Shown in pieces: positions 1-8,130 of a stretch of 64,000 nucleotides of DNA. The notes under the pieces are model-generated. The model had not been told where the DNA came from and did no database searches. It worked only from the letters and a program-made list of their open reading frames with translations. A program made the translations under genes and the position numbers. How positions within the stretch are numbered: position 1 is the first letter of the stretch; each line of letters begins with the position of its first letter. Source of the DNA: JAUVXJ01 sp034411995 (GTDB lineage Bacteria > Chloroflexota > Anaerolineae > UBA7937 > B3-Chlor); contig DAOUME010000016.1 in the NCBI GenBank assembly GCA_034411995.1, forward strand, positions 1 through 64,000, in the 5' to 3' direction.

Positions 1-56
1 ATCAGACCCAGATACTTCCTCCGCTCGCTCACGGTCATCTTCTCTTTGTTGGGCAT
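1..56 (-). CDS. Partial transposase/integrase-like protein, N-terminus only
   Basis: On the minus strand an ATG at 56 opens a frame reading MPNKEKMTVSERRKYLGL and running off the window edge. The phrase MTVSERRKYL resembles the start of integrase-core transposases common in Chloroflexota; this rests on memory of the family, not on a search. It is divergent from the transposase gene at 207, and the two are separated by a duplicated 13-base motif that may be transposon-end sequence. Too short for a firm call. Confidence 0.4.
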   Translation of the reverse strand, partial: MPNKEKMTVSERRKYLGL

Positions 57-63
57 AGTCCCC

Positions 64-111
64 TCGGTAACATTATCATTTGAGCGAACTATACCCCTTC
101 GGTAACATTAT
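64..111. repeat. Two direct copies of a 13-bp motif, possible IS-end repeats
   Basis: The 13-mer tcggtaacattat occurs at 64-76 and again at 99-111, each preceded by a C-rich run and followed by a TGAG. It lies between two divergent transposase-like genes. Read on the minus strand it begins TGTTACCG, the kind of TG-start seen at many IS ends. No matching inverted copy is visible downstream of the gene at 207, so the element boundaries are unresolved. Confidence 0.45.
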
Positions 112-206
112 ACGTGAGTGAATACGGGGGGCGGTTAGTCTCATTAGTAATGCGACAACTGTGGTAGAGTTGGATATGGGGGGTAGATCTACACACAGGA
201 GTCGCG

Positions 207-1061
207 ATGAAGACTTGGACACAGCTTGAGTTAGCATGGGAGCTGGATCGGGCAGGGGTTAAGGTGTCGGTGATCGCCCAGCAGGTGGGCAAGCACCGGG
301 CGACGGTGTACCGGTGGTTGAGGGGGATGAGATCGGTAGGGCTGCGGGAGTTCGTTGGGGAGTACAAGAACGCCAAGAAGAGGCCACGGCGACGAAAGGT
401 GGACCCTTACGTGGAACGGCGGATCTTGTCCATCAGGGCAGAACACTGTGATTGTTGTGGGGAGAAGATCGTCTACTGGTTGAACAAGGAGCGTATCGAT
501 CTGAGCCGCAGCACAGTGTACCGGGTGCTGAACAGGCACCTGAGGTTGAGGCCGAAAGGGCGCAGGAATCGGCCGAGAGGCCCTGTGCCTCGTTCTGAGG
601 GGCCACGGGAGGTGATCCAGATGGACACCGTGGACTTTGGAGGGCTTTTCGCCTACACCGCGATAGATACATATACCAGAGAAGCTCAAGTGATACTGCT
701 TCCGAGCCTGACGGGTGAGGATGGCCGCAAGGCGCTAGATGCAGTGATGGCCTATTTCGGCTCTTGCAAGGTATTGCAGACCGATGGGGGCAGGGAATTC
801 ATGGGTGAGTTTGAGCAGAGGGTTGGCTGCTACGCTCAACGTCACCGTGTGGCCAGGCCATATCGCCAGAATGAACAGGCTTTCGTGGAGAGCTTTCACC
901 GAACGTTGCGGAAGGAGTGCCTCGGCTGGTGGAAGTACAAGCCCAGCGACAGGGAACAATTGCAGGAGGAGGTCCAAGAATACCTGGACTACTATCACTA
1001 CCAGCGGCCCCATCTGGGCCTCGGCATGAGACCCCCTCTGCCATCTGCTTGTCGCATTTGA
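207..1061 (+). CDS. DDE integrase-core transposase (IS481-like)
   Basis: A 284-residue protein. An N-terminal helix-turn-helix (about residues 15-45, with VGKHRATVYRWLRG) is followed by a second DNA-binding region and an rve-type integrase core. The catalytic triad is visible: D140 in QMDTVDFG, D193 in QTDGGREF and E228 in EQAFVESFHRTLRKE. The C-terminus has the usual YYHYQRPHLGLGMRP signature and then stops within a few residues, so the gene looks essentially full length. The start has a purine-rich GGAG upstream (ACAGGAGTCGCGATG). It lies between a divergent transposase fragment and tRNA-Arg. Exact IS family is uncertain; a transposase with an rve core is near certain. Confidence 0.85.
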   Translation: MKTWTQLELAWELDRAGVKVSVIAQQVGKHRATVYRWLRGMRSVGLREFVGEYKNAKKRPRRRKVDPYVERRILSIRAEHCDCCGEKIVYWLNKERIDLSRSTVYRVLNRHLRLRPKGRRNRPRGPVPRSEGPREVIQMDTVDFGGLFAYTAIDTYTREAQVILLPSLTGEDGRKALDAVMAYFGSCKVLQTDGGREFMGEFEQRVGCYAQRHRVARPYRQNEQAFVESFHRTLRKECLGWWKYKPSDREQLQEEVQEYLDYYHYQRPHLGLGMRPPLPSACRI

Positions 1062-1080
1062 CATGGGAGAGACCGGGGGG

Positions 1081-1109
1081 TTGCGCAAAGACGCGGCTGG
1101 TGGTATACT
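1081..1109 (+). promoter_or_regulatory. Sigma70-type promoter of tRNA-Arg
   Basis: TTGCGC (1081-1086), a 17-base spacer and TATACT (1104-1109), with the mature tRNA starting 43 bases past the -10 box. Confidence 0.65.
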
Positions 1110-1151
1110 GTAGGCAGGAGTTCGTTGGAACCCGGGGTCCTCGTCATGTGT

Positions 1152-1225
1152 GCGCCTGTAGCTCAGTGGATAGAGCCGCAGACTTCGAATCTGTGTGAGC
1201 GGGGGTTCGAATCCCTCCAGGCGCA
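1152..1225 (+). tRNA. tRNA-Arg(TCG)
   Basis: A cloverleaf can be drawn by hand. The acceptor stem pairs GCGCCTG (1152-1158) with CAGGCGC (1218-1224). The D stem is GCTC/GAGC. The anticodon stem pairs GCAGA with TCTGT (one G-T) around the loop CTTCGAA, giving anticodon TCG. The T arm is GAGGG-type around GGTTCGAATCC. Discriminator base is A at 1225. The next bases are CCT, so the 3' CCA is not fully encoded. tRNA genes are common insertion sites, consistent with the transposase and toxin-antitoxin genes on either side. Confidence 0.93.
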
Positions 1226-1380
1226 CCTTGGTCTGTGTCATGGTGCCCTTGACCGTGAGCATCATCTCCTTACTGTCCGGCGGCCTCTCGCGTCGGGAGC
1301 AGTGCTGGGCACATGGACGGCTTGGGGCGCCCTCGGTTGTTGTTGGACAGGGCACAGGGTGCATAAGGGAGGGCAGCCCA

Positions 1381-1686
1381 TTGTGCGCGAAGCTTGGTGA
1401 AAACGCGAAGCTGGAATTCCAGCTCGTCTTCGTCGTGGAGCCCGACGAGGGCGAGTTCCACGCCTTCTGTCCGGCGCTGAAGGGTCTCCACGCTCCTGGA
1501 GCGACTGAGCAGGAGGCGTTGGCGAACGCCAAGGATGCGGCGGCTGCTTATGTCCTCTCGCTGATCAAACACGGGGATCCCATCCCCGTCGGAATACCGA
1601 CTGCCGGTAGTGAGGAGACCGCATCCCCGAAGAAATCGCGCACGACTCGGGAGTACATGGAGAGAATCGCCCTCGAGATGGCATGA
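1381..1686 (+). CDS. hicB: HicB-family antitoxin
   Basis: About 101 residues if started at the TTG at 1381, chosen because GGGAGGG lies 7 bases upstream and this gives a normal HicB length; the frame is open further upstream through the tRNA but that part is not protein-like. Residues 13-60 have the partial RNase-H-like HicB fold pattern: FQLVFVVEPDEGEFHAFCPAL, then GATEQEALANAKDAAAAYV. The antitoxin binds and neutralises HicA and usually represses the operon. Its stop overlaps the start of hicA (ATGA). Order is hicB-hicA, the reverse of the most common arrangement. The C-terminal tail is basic and Thr/Ser-rich. Confidence 0.75.
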   Translation: MCAKLGENAKLEFQLVFVVEPDEGEFHAFCPALKGLHAPGATEQEALANAKDAAAAYVLSLIKHGDPIPVGIPTAGSEETASPKKSRTTREYMERIALEMA

Positions 1687-1937
1687 AGTACTCGAGAAAC
1701 GTCTGGGCACAGCTCAAGAGCATCACCGCTGATGAACTGATCGGAGCGCTGGAGAAGGACGACTGGGTACGGGACATCGGAGTTGGAGCTGCGTTGGTGT
1801 ATCGACATCAGGATGGGAGGATAGTCTCCATCCACTATCACCCGCGGAAGACCTACCACCGCGGTCTGCTCAAGGGGTTGTTGGACGATATAGGTTGGAA
1901 TGAAGATGACCTGCGGCGGCTGAAACTGATCAAGTGA
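1683..1937 (+). CDS. hicA: HicA-family mRNA interferase toxin
   Basis: 84 residues, the usual size of HicA, which has a dsRNA-binding fold and cleaves mRNA. The pattern SITADELIGALEKDDWVRDIG at the N-terminus and the C-terminal HYHPRKTYHRGLLKGLLDDIGW followed by DDLRRLKLIK fit HicA; the catalytic His is probably one of those in HYHP or TYHRG. It overlaps hicB by 4 bases, so the pair is translationally coupled. A strong stem-loop follows directly. The N-terminus is a little longer than in compact HicA proteins. Confidence 0.7.
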   Translation: MKYSRNVWAQLKSITADELIGALEKDDWVRDIGVGAALVYRHQDGRIVSIHYHPRKTYHRGLLKGLLDDIGWNEDDLRRLKLIK

Positions 1938-1962
1938 CGCCGCCGACCAGGGATCAAGTCTG

Positions 1963-1992
1963 CGCCGCTAGGCTTGCTGCTAGCGGCGTTTG
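1963..1992 (+). terminator. Terminator-like hairpin after hicBA
   Basis: CGCCGCTAG (1963-1971) pairs with CTAGCGGCG (1980-1988) around an 8-base loop, followed by a short T run. It would end the hicBA transcript. Confidence 0.6.
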
Positions 1993-2262
1993 GTTATTGT
2001 CGTGGGCTTCCCGAGTATGCCCGACCGCCGTTTTGGCGGGACCGCGAGTGCCTCCAGCCGGACTCCTTCCCTGCCCGGTGGACTCTGAGTCGCAAGAACA
2101 CTGGCCACTGTTTCTCAGACCGTCGCGAGCAGCGGCCCGCCGCCTCCTGGTAGGCTTCATGAGTGTAGCCCTTCTCCTGGTCGACGGCGACGCAGCTAGC
2201 GAGCTGACGCTCAGGGCTGGCCCGGTCCTGCTCGTACCGGACCATGGACCTTCGAACGTAGA
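1993..2262. other. Intergenic region without recognised gene
   Basis: Between the hicBA terminator and the end of the convergent minus-strand gene. Open frames cross it on both strands but show low-complexity, Ala/Pro/Arg-rich translations typical of GC-rich non-coding DNA. Confidence 0.5.
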
Positions 2263-3357
2263 TCACGGCGACGCGGACGATCCCCATGCCCCTTCTGCCT
2301 CCATGCGACTGCCTATGGCGAGCATCAACTCGTAGCCCACCTTGTTGCTCTTGACACGCTCTGCCAGCCGAGCCACCAAGTGGATGCCTGCGTCGTCTGC
2401 TCGCCAGTCGAAATCTTCAAGAAAGCGAGCGCCCACCAACTCTCCGCACGATTCTCGCACCTTTGGCAAGGGCACGTGTATCTGGTCGGCCAATGCCTTC
2501 AGCTCTGAGTGGAGCATCATCACGTCCCCGGGTGGTTGGTGCCTGTACTCGAGTAGGATTCGGAAAAGCAGCCAGGCAGCAGAGATACTGAACTCGTCCA
2601 CCTCCTGGGCCCACGGTGACATCTCCCTGGCCTTTGGGCCCTGCTCCAGCTTGATAAGCGCTTGCGTCATCGCGTCCGCCATCTCCCGGTTCAGATAGTG
2701 GCGCGCCCCTCTCTGGACCTCCGCGACCACGCGCAGTCGCTCCAGGGTCCTCCAGTCGGCCTTAGGTAGGAGAACCTTCCTGCGGAAGCCTCGATCCGTG
2801 TCTTCTCCTACGCTCTCCCAGCCTGCTATCGCTCCGATACCCTTGAGGGTGGCCAAAGCCTGCTCAAACACGGGCTTTGCCGTCCCCGCCCCCTGCCTCA
2901 TCGGGCGAAGGCGCATCCCGTCGGGGTACTCCACTACTACCTCATCCGACCCAGGCTTTCGCCGCGCGAGTATCCCCTCAAGCACCCACAGGCAGTCGGC
3001 GTCCAGCGTCTCCAGTCGCTCCCGTAGGAGATCCGCGACGTAAGGGGTCATTCCGTCCAGCTTCTCGTTCGCCTCCACACCGAAGGCGCGGCTCGCGGGC
3101 CTGATCGCTAGCCACCAAACAACCCTCCGCCAGTATTTGACGACCACGTACCCCGCACTGACCAGGCCCGCAATCGCGAGAGCCGCTGGTACGACCTCGC
3201 CGACACGGCCCACCAATTGCAGCACCCACGCCCGGAACTCCGCGTGCACCACATACGCCACCAATAGCGTGCTCCAGGAACCCGCCAGCAGTATTGCCAG
3301 CTTGTCTCCGAGCCAGCGCAGCGCGCCGCTAAGCTTGCTTCCCTTCTCGTCCGACAT
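2263..3357 (-). CDS. Uncharacterised membrane-anchored protein
   Basis: 364 residues on the minus strand, preceded by a clear GGGGAGGTG ribosome-binding site, so the ATG at 3357 is well supported. Two hydrophobic segments lie near residues 20-45 (LAILLAGSWSTLLVAYVV) and 55-75 (VVPAALAIAGLVSAGYVVV). The remaining 290 residues are soluble and mixed-charge, with helical stretches such as DADCLWVLEGILARRK and QALIKLEQGPK. No catalytic motif is evident. A short membrane frame lies 61 bases upstream on the same strand. I do not recognise the family; possible roles such as a membrane sensor cannot be told from sequence. Confidence 0.65.
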   Translation of the reverse strand: MSDEKGSKLSGALRWLGDKLAILLAGSWSTLLVAYVVHAEFRAWVLQLVGRVGEVVPAALAIAGLVSAGYVVVKYWRRVVWWLAIRPASRAFGVEANEKLDGMTPYVADLLRERLETLDADCLWVLEGILARRKPGSDEVVVEYPDGMRLRPMRQGAGTAKPVFEQALATLKGIGAIAGWESVGEDTDRGFRRKVLLPKADWRTLERLRVVAEVQRGARHYLNREMADAMTQALIKLEQGPKAREMSPWAQEVDEFSISAAWLLFRILLEYRHQPPGDVMMLHSELKALADQIHVPLPKVRESCGELVGARFLEDFDWRADDAGIHLVARLAERVKSNKVGYELMLAIGSRMEAEGAWGSSASP

Positions 3358-3418
3358 CAGGGGTCACCTCCCCATGCAGGAGAAAGGGCAGACACAGAGC
3401 CAACACCTCTCCACTACC

Positions 3419-3619
3419 CTATCCCCACGGCCACGCCCCAAGGGCTTCTAGCAGTAATCGCAGCACCACCGCTCCGATGACGAACACTGTTGCCCAGGCA
3501 AACTGCACGAGACCATCGTCTGAGCCAAACGACCTACCGCTAATTCGAGCCACTGATCCGTCGAGAAATCTCTGTCTTGCGCCGTCCGTTGTGGAAATGG
3601 TATACGGAACCACGGGCAC
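3419..3619 (-). CDS. Possible small membrane protein
   Basis: A 66-residue frame starting with GTG, ending in a hydrophobic helix (FAWATVFVIGAVVLRLLLEALGAW-like, residues 41-63). It lies just upstream of, and on the same strand as, the gene ending at 2263, and could be its operon partner. No clear ribosome-binding site is visible, so it may be spurious. Confidence 0.3.
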   Translation of the reverse strand: MPVVPYTISTTDGARQRFLDGSVARISGRSFGSDDGLVQFAWATVFVIGAVVLRLLLEALGAWPWG

Positions 3620-3651
3620 AGCGACGAAGTGGAGGAATCGAGGTCACCGGA

Positions 3652-3744
3652 TTGTACCACAAGCGAGAATGTGGGGCAACATGAGTTCTTGCCAACCTGG
3701 TCGGGCCTCGCGGTTGAACGGGATGTACCAGGGGGTGGCATCAC
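3652..3744 (+). repeat. Diverged upstream element, copy 1
   Basis: Begins TTGTACCACAA, continues with a GGGGCAA..GAGTYC core and ends CCAGGGGGTGgCATCAC. A related 90-base segment lies at 8131-8220. Each copy ends exactly 90 bases before the -35 box of a PEP-CTERM gene. It could be a regulatory element, part of a gene duplication, or an old transposon relic. Confidence 0.5.
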
Positions 3745-3833
3745 TCTCGATCTAGATCGTGGCTGCGGACGCAGGGAGTTGCAGCATGAGCGCCGGGGGG
3801 GCTTGGGCAGGACTCAGCATTGTTCCCTCGCGG

Positions 3834-3862
3834 TTGACAGGCCGGCGGAAGTCTGCTATAGT
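3834..3862 (+). promoter_or_regulatory. Promoter of first PEP-CTERM gene
   Basis: TTGACA (3834-3839), 17 bases, TATAGT (3857-3862), with TGC directly before the -10 box. The -35 box lies 76 bases upstream of the ATG. The same layout precedes the other three PEP-CTERM genes. Confidence 0.75.
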
Positions 3863-3909
3863 TGATGTAGTGCATTCCATTCTTTCTACGACCAGAGGAG
3901 GGAGAAGCG

Positions 3910-5034
3910 ATGAGGACGTATTGGCGGAGACGCTTGTTGCCATGGCTGGGCGTGTCACTGGTGGTGTTGCTGCTGATGATGGCGGCGTCGCCTGTATTTG
4001 CACAGGAACCAACTATCGACGGCGTGATCAGTCCCGGGGAGTGGGATGATCACTACCTGGGGCAGCAAACTCACGGCAACTGGACAGGGGGGCCGGGCGC
4101 AGCCACCTTCAACGTCTACGGGTACCGCACCAGCACCCACCTGTTCGTGGCCCTGGAGATGGTCAGCTACACCGGGACCCGGTGGCCGTGGGTGTGCCAG
4201 ATGAGCATACCCGGCCCCAACCTCTATCTCAAGTCCCCGGCTTGCGTTTCGTGGCCTGAACCCGGCTACACTTACCTCTCGCCCACCGGGGAGGGGTGCC
4301 CTGCCGGCCCGCCTGAGCCGTGGGTCATTCAGACCGACGGCACTGACTGGGCGTGTTTCGACTCGTGGGTGGATGCCGGCGTGGAGGGGGCCATCACCAC
4401 CACCTGCAACCCAGACGTAGGGGTGGCCGAGTACAAGATACCCTGGACGGCTTTCTCGGAGGGGGAGCACTCCCCGGTTGGGATCGGAGGTCAGTACTGG
4501 GGCTACAGCGTGACCTGGGACGAGGTTCAGCCGCCCTATGTGTACGAGGGTTCCCTGGCAGACTGTCTCCTGTTCTCCAAAGTTGTGAGCCCGTCAACGG
4601 TTGCGCCGGGAGAGGAGGCTACGTTCACCATCGAAGTGACCAACGATTGCGCCTGTGACGTCGATGATGTGGTGGTGACCGATGAGTTGGGCGATGGGCT
4701 GACGGTGGTGGACGTGGAGACCACGCAAGGAACGTACGATGTCGTGGGGCAGGTGGTGACGGTAGACGTGGGCACTGTTGCCGCAGGCGACACCGTCACC
4801 ATCGAGATCACCGTCATCGTTGGTGCCTCTGGCACCACGGAAAACACAGCCTGGCTGACCACCGAGGCCCTTGGTGGGGTCGAGATCCCTGCCAGCACTC
4901 AGGTGAGAGCGGAGGGGTTCGTCCCGGAACCGGGGTCGGTTCTGCTCCTGGGCAGCGGGCTGGCCGGACTGGCGGGGTACGCGGTCCTTCGACTGCGCCT
5001 AGGCCAAACCCCGCCGTGGAGAACGAGTGGGTAA
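3910..5034 (+). CDS. Exported PEP-CTERM protein with DUF11-like repeat
   Basis: 374 residues. A signal peptide spans residues 1-31 (RRR, hydrophobic core, then PVFAQ). Residues 32-215 look like a carbohydrate-binding or sugar-binding-like beta domain, starting EPTIDGVISPGEWDD, a phrase typical of CBM9-like domains. Residues 220-325 form a DUF11/conserved-repeat domain (VVSPSTVAPGEEATFTIEVTN). The C-terminus carries VPEPGSVLLLGSGLAGLAG and a basic tail, the PEP-CTERM sorting signal recognised by exosortases in other bacteria. The ATG follows GAGGAGGGAGAAGCG. No exosortase lies in the window. Likely surface-exposed; function unknown. Confidence 0.85.
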   Translation: MRTYWRRRLLPWLGVSLVVLLLMMAASPVFAQEPTIDGVISPGEWDDHYLGQQTHGNWTGGPGAATFNVYGYRTSTHLFVALEMVSYTGTRWPWVCQMSIPGPNLYLKSPACVSWPEPGYTYLSPTGEGCPAGPPEPWVIQTDGTDWACFDSWVDAGVEGAITTTCNPDVGVAEYKIPWTAFSEGEHSPVGIGGQYWGYSVTWDEVQPPYVYEGSLADCLLFSKVVSPSTVAPGEEATFTIEVTNDCACDVDDVVVTDELGDGLTVVDVETTQGTYDVVGQVVTVDVGTVAAGDTVTIEITVIVGASGTTENTAWLTTEALGGVEIPASTQVRAEGFVPEPGSVLLLGSGLAGLAGYAVLRLRLGQTPPWRTSG

Positions 5035-5059
5035 GCGATTGTTCGCGCTCTAGGCGTTG

Positions 5060-5090
5060 AAAGGGCTGTCCCTTCCGGGCAGCCCTTTTC
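5060..5090 (+). terminator. Intrinsic terminator
   Basis: AAAGGGCTG pairs with CAGCCCTTT, followed by TTC. A closely similar hairpin follows the second PEP-CTERM gene. Confidence 0.8.
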
Positions 5091-5165
5091 TGTAGGGCTA
5101 CGAGAGCGACAGCAAACAGAGCAGCCGCCTCCACTTCGTGCCGAGTGAAGTCCCGGGCCAAGAAC

Positions 5166-5567
5166 CTACTCGCCCCGTTTGAGGCCTCCAGACCTTCGCT
5201 CCCTCCAGCGAAGCACCCGCGTGACGCCGACCAGCACGACCCACGGTATCCCGGCCAGAACGGCCACCACGGGCGTGGCGAGCAAGGGGGCCACGGAGGA
5301 GGCCGTTGCCCAGGTCTCGGCGGTATCAGGCGGGGGGCCGACGTAGGCCAGGTAGAACAGCAGGGCCACCGCCCAGGCCACAGCGGCCAGCGTGACTGTC
5401 CAGCAAAGCAGACCGATGGCCACCCAGTACAGTGTGCGCTTCTCGCTGCGCAGCTCCGAGAACCAGGCGCCCATTCTGGAACCGTATCTGAAGAGACTGG
5501 CCGCGGCCACGCCCAACAGGACGAGCGCTGCCACGATGGTTTGCAGGGTCTCCATCCACTCCACCAT
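5166..5567 (-). CDS. Small integral membrane protein, unknown function
   Basis: 133 residues from the ATG at 5567, chosen because AAGGAGACC lies directly upstream; the longer reading from 5678 adds 37 unconvincing residues. Three hydrophobic segments are visible: TLQTIVAALVLLGVAAAS near the N-terminus, LYWVAIGLLCWTVTLAAVAW in the middle with a second helix close behind, and VVAVLAGIPWVVLVGVTRVL near the C-terminus. The protein ends in a basic tail. It is convergent with the first PEP-CTERM gene and separated from it by a terminator. I do not recognise the family. Confidence 0.55.
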   Translation of the reverse strand: MVEWMETLQTIVAALVLLGVAAASLFRYGSRMGAWFSELRSEKRTLYWVAIGLLCWTVTLAAVAWAVALLFYLAYVGPPPDTAETWATASSVAPLLATPVVAVLAGIPWVVLVGVTRVLRWRERRSGGLKRGE

Positions 5568-5845
5568 GGTCTCCTTCGGGTTGGCCGCCCGGGCGTCCCA
5601 CGCCTCTGTCCATGTGGGGAGGTAATGCCTGTGCGGCGGATTGGGCAACGCGGCACGGGGCCCTTCAGAGTCTATCACAAACAGCCTCCCGACGTTAAGG
5701 TGGGACTAGGCACGAGGCGACCACCCGCGGCGGCGCAGCGGACAACCAATGGACCGACCACGCTGCAGGTCTATGCTAGCGGCGCGTCGAGAGGATGGGC
5801 AGCCATCCTCAGAGATATCGTATATGCGAACATCGCCTCTCAGGG

Positions 5846-5874
5846 TTGACGTAACGCGAGAAATGTGCTATACT
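5846..5874 (+). promoter_or_regulatory. Promoter of second PEP-CTERM gene
   Basis: TTGACG (5846-5851), 17 bases, TATACT (5869-5874), with TGTGC before the -10 box; 77 bases from -35 to ATG. Confidence 0.75.
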
Positions 5875-5922
5875 GGGAACAACAGGGTGGTACGCAGTGT
5901 AGGAGCAGAGGAGGCAAGGAAG

Positions 5923-6513
5923 ATGGATAGGCATTGGCTGAGAGGCCTGTTGTTGGGTGTCAGCCTGGCGCTGTTGCTGGGGGGTGGAGTGGCTCTGGCG
6001 GCGATGGCCGTCAAGGCCGACCAGGAGTGCTTCGTGTGCTGCCCCATCACATTGCCCGTGTCTATGGAGCAGTTTGAGCTGCCGCCGGAGTGTGTGGTGG
6101 AGTTCACGATTACAGGCTTGAATGCGAACTGGGACGTCTGTGACGCCATGCTTACCCCTGTGGGCTGGATCTGGCCTGAGGACTGTTTTGGCGAGTCCCC
6201 GCCGCCGACCATCATGTGGGAGTTCGGCGTGACCTGCGAAGGCAGGTGGTTGTTCCCTGGGGACGACACGGTGAGTCACGCTGGCGCCGAGGCTCAGGTC
6301 ATCGATGGCGTGGAGTCCCTGTATGGCGACTGGACGTACAAGGCGTGGCAGGAGGATGAAGGGGGGGTACAAGCGGGACCCGTCTATCTCAACCTGCGGT
6401 TTGCAGAGGTCTGCGAGGAGGAGTTCGTGCCCGAACCGGGGTCGATTCTGCTCTTGGGCAGCGGTCTTGCTGGCCTGGCAGGCTATGCCACCCTTCGACT
6501 TCGCTCGAGGTAG
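5923..6513 (+). CDS. Short cysteine-containing PEP-CTERM protein
   Basis: 196 residues, started at the ATG at 5923 after GGAGGCAAGGAAG. The N-terminal signal peptide MDRHWLRGLLLGVSLALLL is nearly identical to those of the proteins at 8387 and 63228. The mature part opens with a C-F-V-C-C cluster (DQECFVCCPIT), has about ten further cysteines spread along it, and a GDWTYKAW motif near the C-terminal third. It ends in FVPEPGSILLLGSGLAGLAG, Tyr/Ala and a basic LRLRSR, a PEP-CTERM signal. The three short proteins form one paralogous family. The function is unknown; export and processing by an exosortase-like enzyme is inferred from the tail. Confidence 0.85.
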   Translation: MDRHWLRGLLLGVSLALLLGGGVALAAMAVKADQECFVCCPITLPVSMEQFELPPECVVEFTITGLNANWDVCDAMLTPVGWIWPEDCFGESPPPTIMWEFGVTCEGRWLFPGDDTVSHAGAEAQVIDGVESLYGDWTYKAWQEDEGGVQAGPVYLNLRFAEVCEEEFVPEPGSILLLGSGLAGLAGYATLRLRSR

Positions 6514-6534
6514 GCCCTTCGACTGCACTCAGGG
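6491..6534 (+). repeat. Two REP-like copies at the end of the PEP-CTERM gene
   Basis: CCCTTCGACTtcgctcgAGG (6491-6510) encodes the last residues of the protein, and CCCTTCGACTgcactcAGGG (6515-6534) follows the stop. Related 20-base copies sit at the 3' ends of the other PEP-CTERM genes (about 4984, 8933 and 63804). Confidence 0.5.
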
Positions 6535-6591
6535 CAAGGCCTGCGGCCGAGGACGAGAGAGTAGTCGACTGATCGCCGTCTAGCTGTGGAG

Positions 6592-6625
6592 AGGGCTGTC
6601 CCCCACCGGGACAGCCCTTTTCTTT
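6592..6625 (+). terminator. Intrinsic terminator
   Basis: AGGGCTGTCCC pairs with GGGACAGCCCT around a 4-base loop and is followed by TTTCTTT. Very similar to the hairpin at 5060. Confidence 0.85.
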
Positions 6626-6852
6626 GCCCAAGGCACGACCTTCACGGTCTGAGACGAGTATCAGTTTGCATCGGCGCGCGCGAACACCGAGGGGAGCACC
6701 TGACGGCGCTACCTGGGGGTGCTCCTACTCTGAGACCCTCCCAAGGTCCTGGTCCGGCCAGTCCTTGCCGCCCTTGGTCGGCCCGTCCTTGATCCGCGTA
6801 CAGGGTCTTGCCTGTGTCGTTCCGCTGGTTGGCGACTCGGTGTGACGGGAGA
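6626..6852. other. Intergenic region, nothing recognised
   Basis: Lies between a terminator and the end of the convergent minus-strand gene. No RNA gene, promoter or credible frame was seen. Confidence 0.4.
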
Positions 6853-7347
6853 CTAGGTGCCGTTGTCTCCCAGGAGACGCAAGGCGTTCTCAACCGCGAA
6901 CCTCAGTCTCTGGGTACATTCGTGGTCGTGCACCCTGGCGAAGTACTCTTTGAGTCCCTCGGGCGTCTTGAGGTTCAGCTTGGTGAGCTGCCTGCAATCG
7001 ACGTAGCCAAACCTCTTCTTGAAATCGGCCACGTACTCGTCCATCATCTTCCACACCGGCTCCGGATTCTGCTCAGGGCTGGTTCTGCCGTACTCGAGTC
7101 CTATGAGCATGGCCACACTGGAAACAGAGCCGCAAAGGAGTCCGTTCAGACTAACGCCTGCACCTATGGCCGTGCCCACTTTGGGCATGAAGCCAGATTC
7201 TGCGTTCACGTACTCTGCCATAGTCATGAGCACGCTCTCGCAGCAGTTGTACGGCCGTCCAGCGGGAAAATTGCTGGGCTTGTCGCAGAAGTATGCTACC
7301 GCCTTTTCTTGTAACGTCTTCACCGTCGACTGTCCTTCTCCAGCCAT
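6853..7347 (-). CDS. C_GCAxxG_C_C family redox-type protein
   Basis: 164 residues from the ATG at 7347, which follows AAGGAGGCGAAGG; the frame continues upstream but that part is Arg-rich and lacks a ribosome-binding site. The family's cysteine pattern is visible: NCCESVL at about 34-40, then GAGVSLNGLLCGSVSSVAM at about 62-80, CRQLTKLNL at about 116 and a final C near 142. Members of this family are small proteins thought to bind a metal or act in redox reactions; the first GC of the GCA block is here SL-NG-LLC, so it is a variant. It is a single gene, with no operon partner visible. Confidence 0.75.
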   Translation of the reverse strand: MAGEGQSTVKTLQEKAVAYFCDKPSNFPAGRPYNCCESVLMTMAEYVNAESGFMPKVGTAIGAGVSLNGLLCGSVSSVAMLIGLEYGRTSPEQNPEPVWKMMDEYVADFKKRFGYVDCRQLTKLNLKTPEGLKEYFARVHDHECTQRLRFAVENALRLLGDNGT

Positions 7348-8130
7348 CCTTCGCCTCCTTCGATTATCGCGAGATATGTGCACGCTCTGGATAGCGCCCA
7401 GGGCCACGAATGAATACAGTATGTACCTCTTGAGCTGTGACTGCTGGTTCTTTCCGGTGCGATATGCGAGTCAGCGACCGCCTGGTCGCTTGTCTCCCAC
7501 GATTCTCAGCGGAGAGTTCCATCACCAGTTCGTCTGAGCCGCCACACAGAAGCTCAGGATCACCCTCGTTGTTCTAGATGGCCCACGCTCCTTCGTCACA
7601 CCAGTGTGGATCTGTCCTCGTGTCCCGACGGCGACCAAAGGGGACTCTTGCACCGGCGCCAGGGTCTATATACGGTGAACCGGCAAGTTCAGGCCTATTC
7701 GCGGTTCAAGACCCGGTCCTGCATCTGTACTGGCTGGCTCCCATCGTTCGTAAAGTGAAGTCATCCCTCTACCCTGTTCCTGATGCGCTCTGCTCGAGCA
7801 TCAAACAGAGAGCACCGTAGGTGAACCACGACGATGGCCGCCCATGATTCGGCAGTTGGCGCAGACACAGGCTTAGATGTTGGTGCGGGGGTCCGGGCAA
7901 CCTTTGGGGTCGGGGTGGTAGGCTCTTTCTGGGGTCAGGAATCAGCTCCGTCTCTCCACTGATGGAGGGGCGGCACGGAAACGAAAACCCTGGGAGGATC
8001 ACCGCTATTCCAGGAAGGCCAAGGGCTCTCATTCGGTTCCTCCCCTGGCCTTGTCAACGGCCTGAAGGGCAAGGCCTGATGGAAGAGGAAGCCTGCAGCT
8101 ACACGAAGTAGGGCAGTCGAAGTTTGCTAG
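7348..8130. other. Intergenic region of about 780 bases without a recognised gene
   Basis: Frames here are short and low in coding character. I searched by eye for SRP RNA, 6S RNA, tmRNA and tRNA signatures and saw none. It may hold decayed sequence. Confidence 0.4.

Noticed and set aside
1934..2335. A 133-codon plus-strand frame after hicA
   Set aside because: It crosses a terminator and overlaps the convergent gene; no start site or domain support.
4814..5656. A 280-codon minus-strand frame overlapping the first PEP-CTERM end
   Set aside because: Low-complexity Trp/Pro/Arg-rich translation; the credible gene on this strand is the shorter membrane protein at 5166-5567.
7408..8130. Several short frames and possible structured RNA
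   Set aside because: No coding character and no recognisable RNA-family signature by eye.
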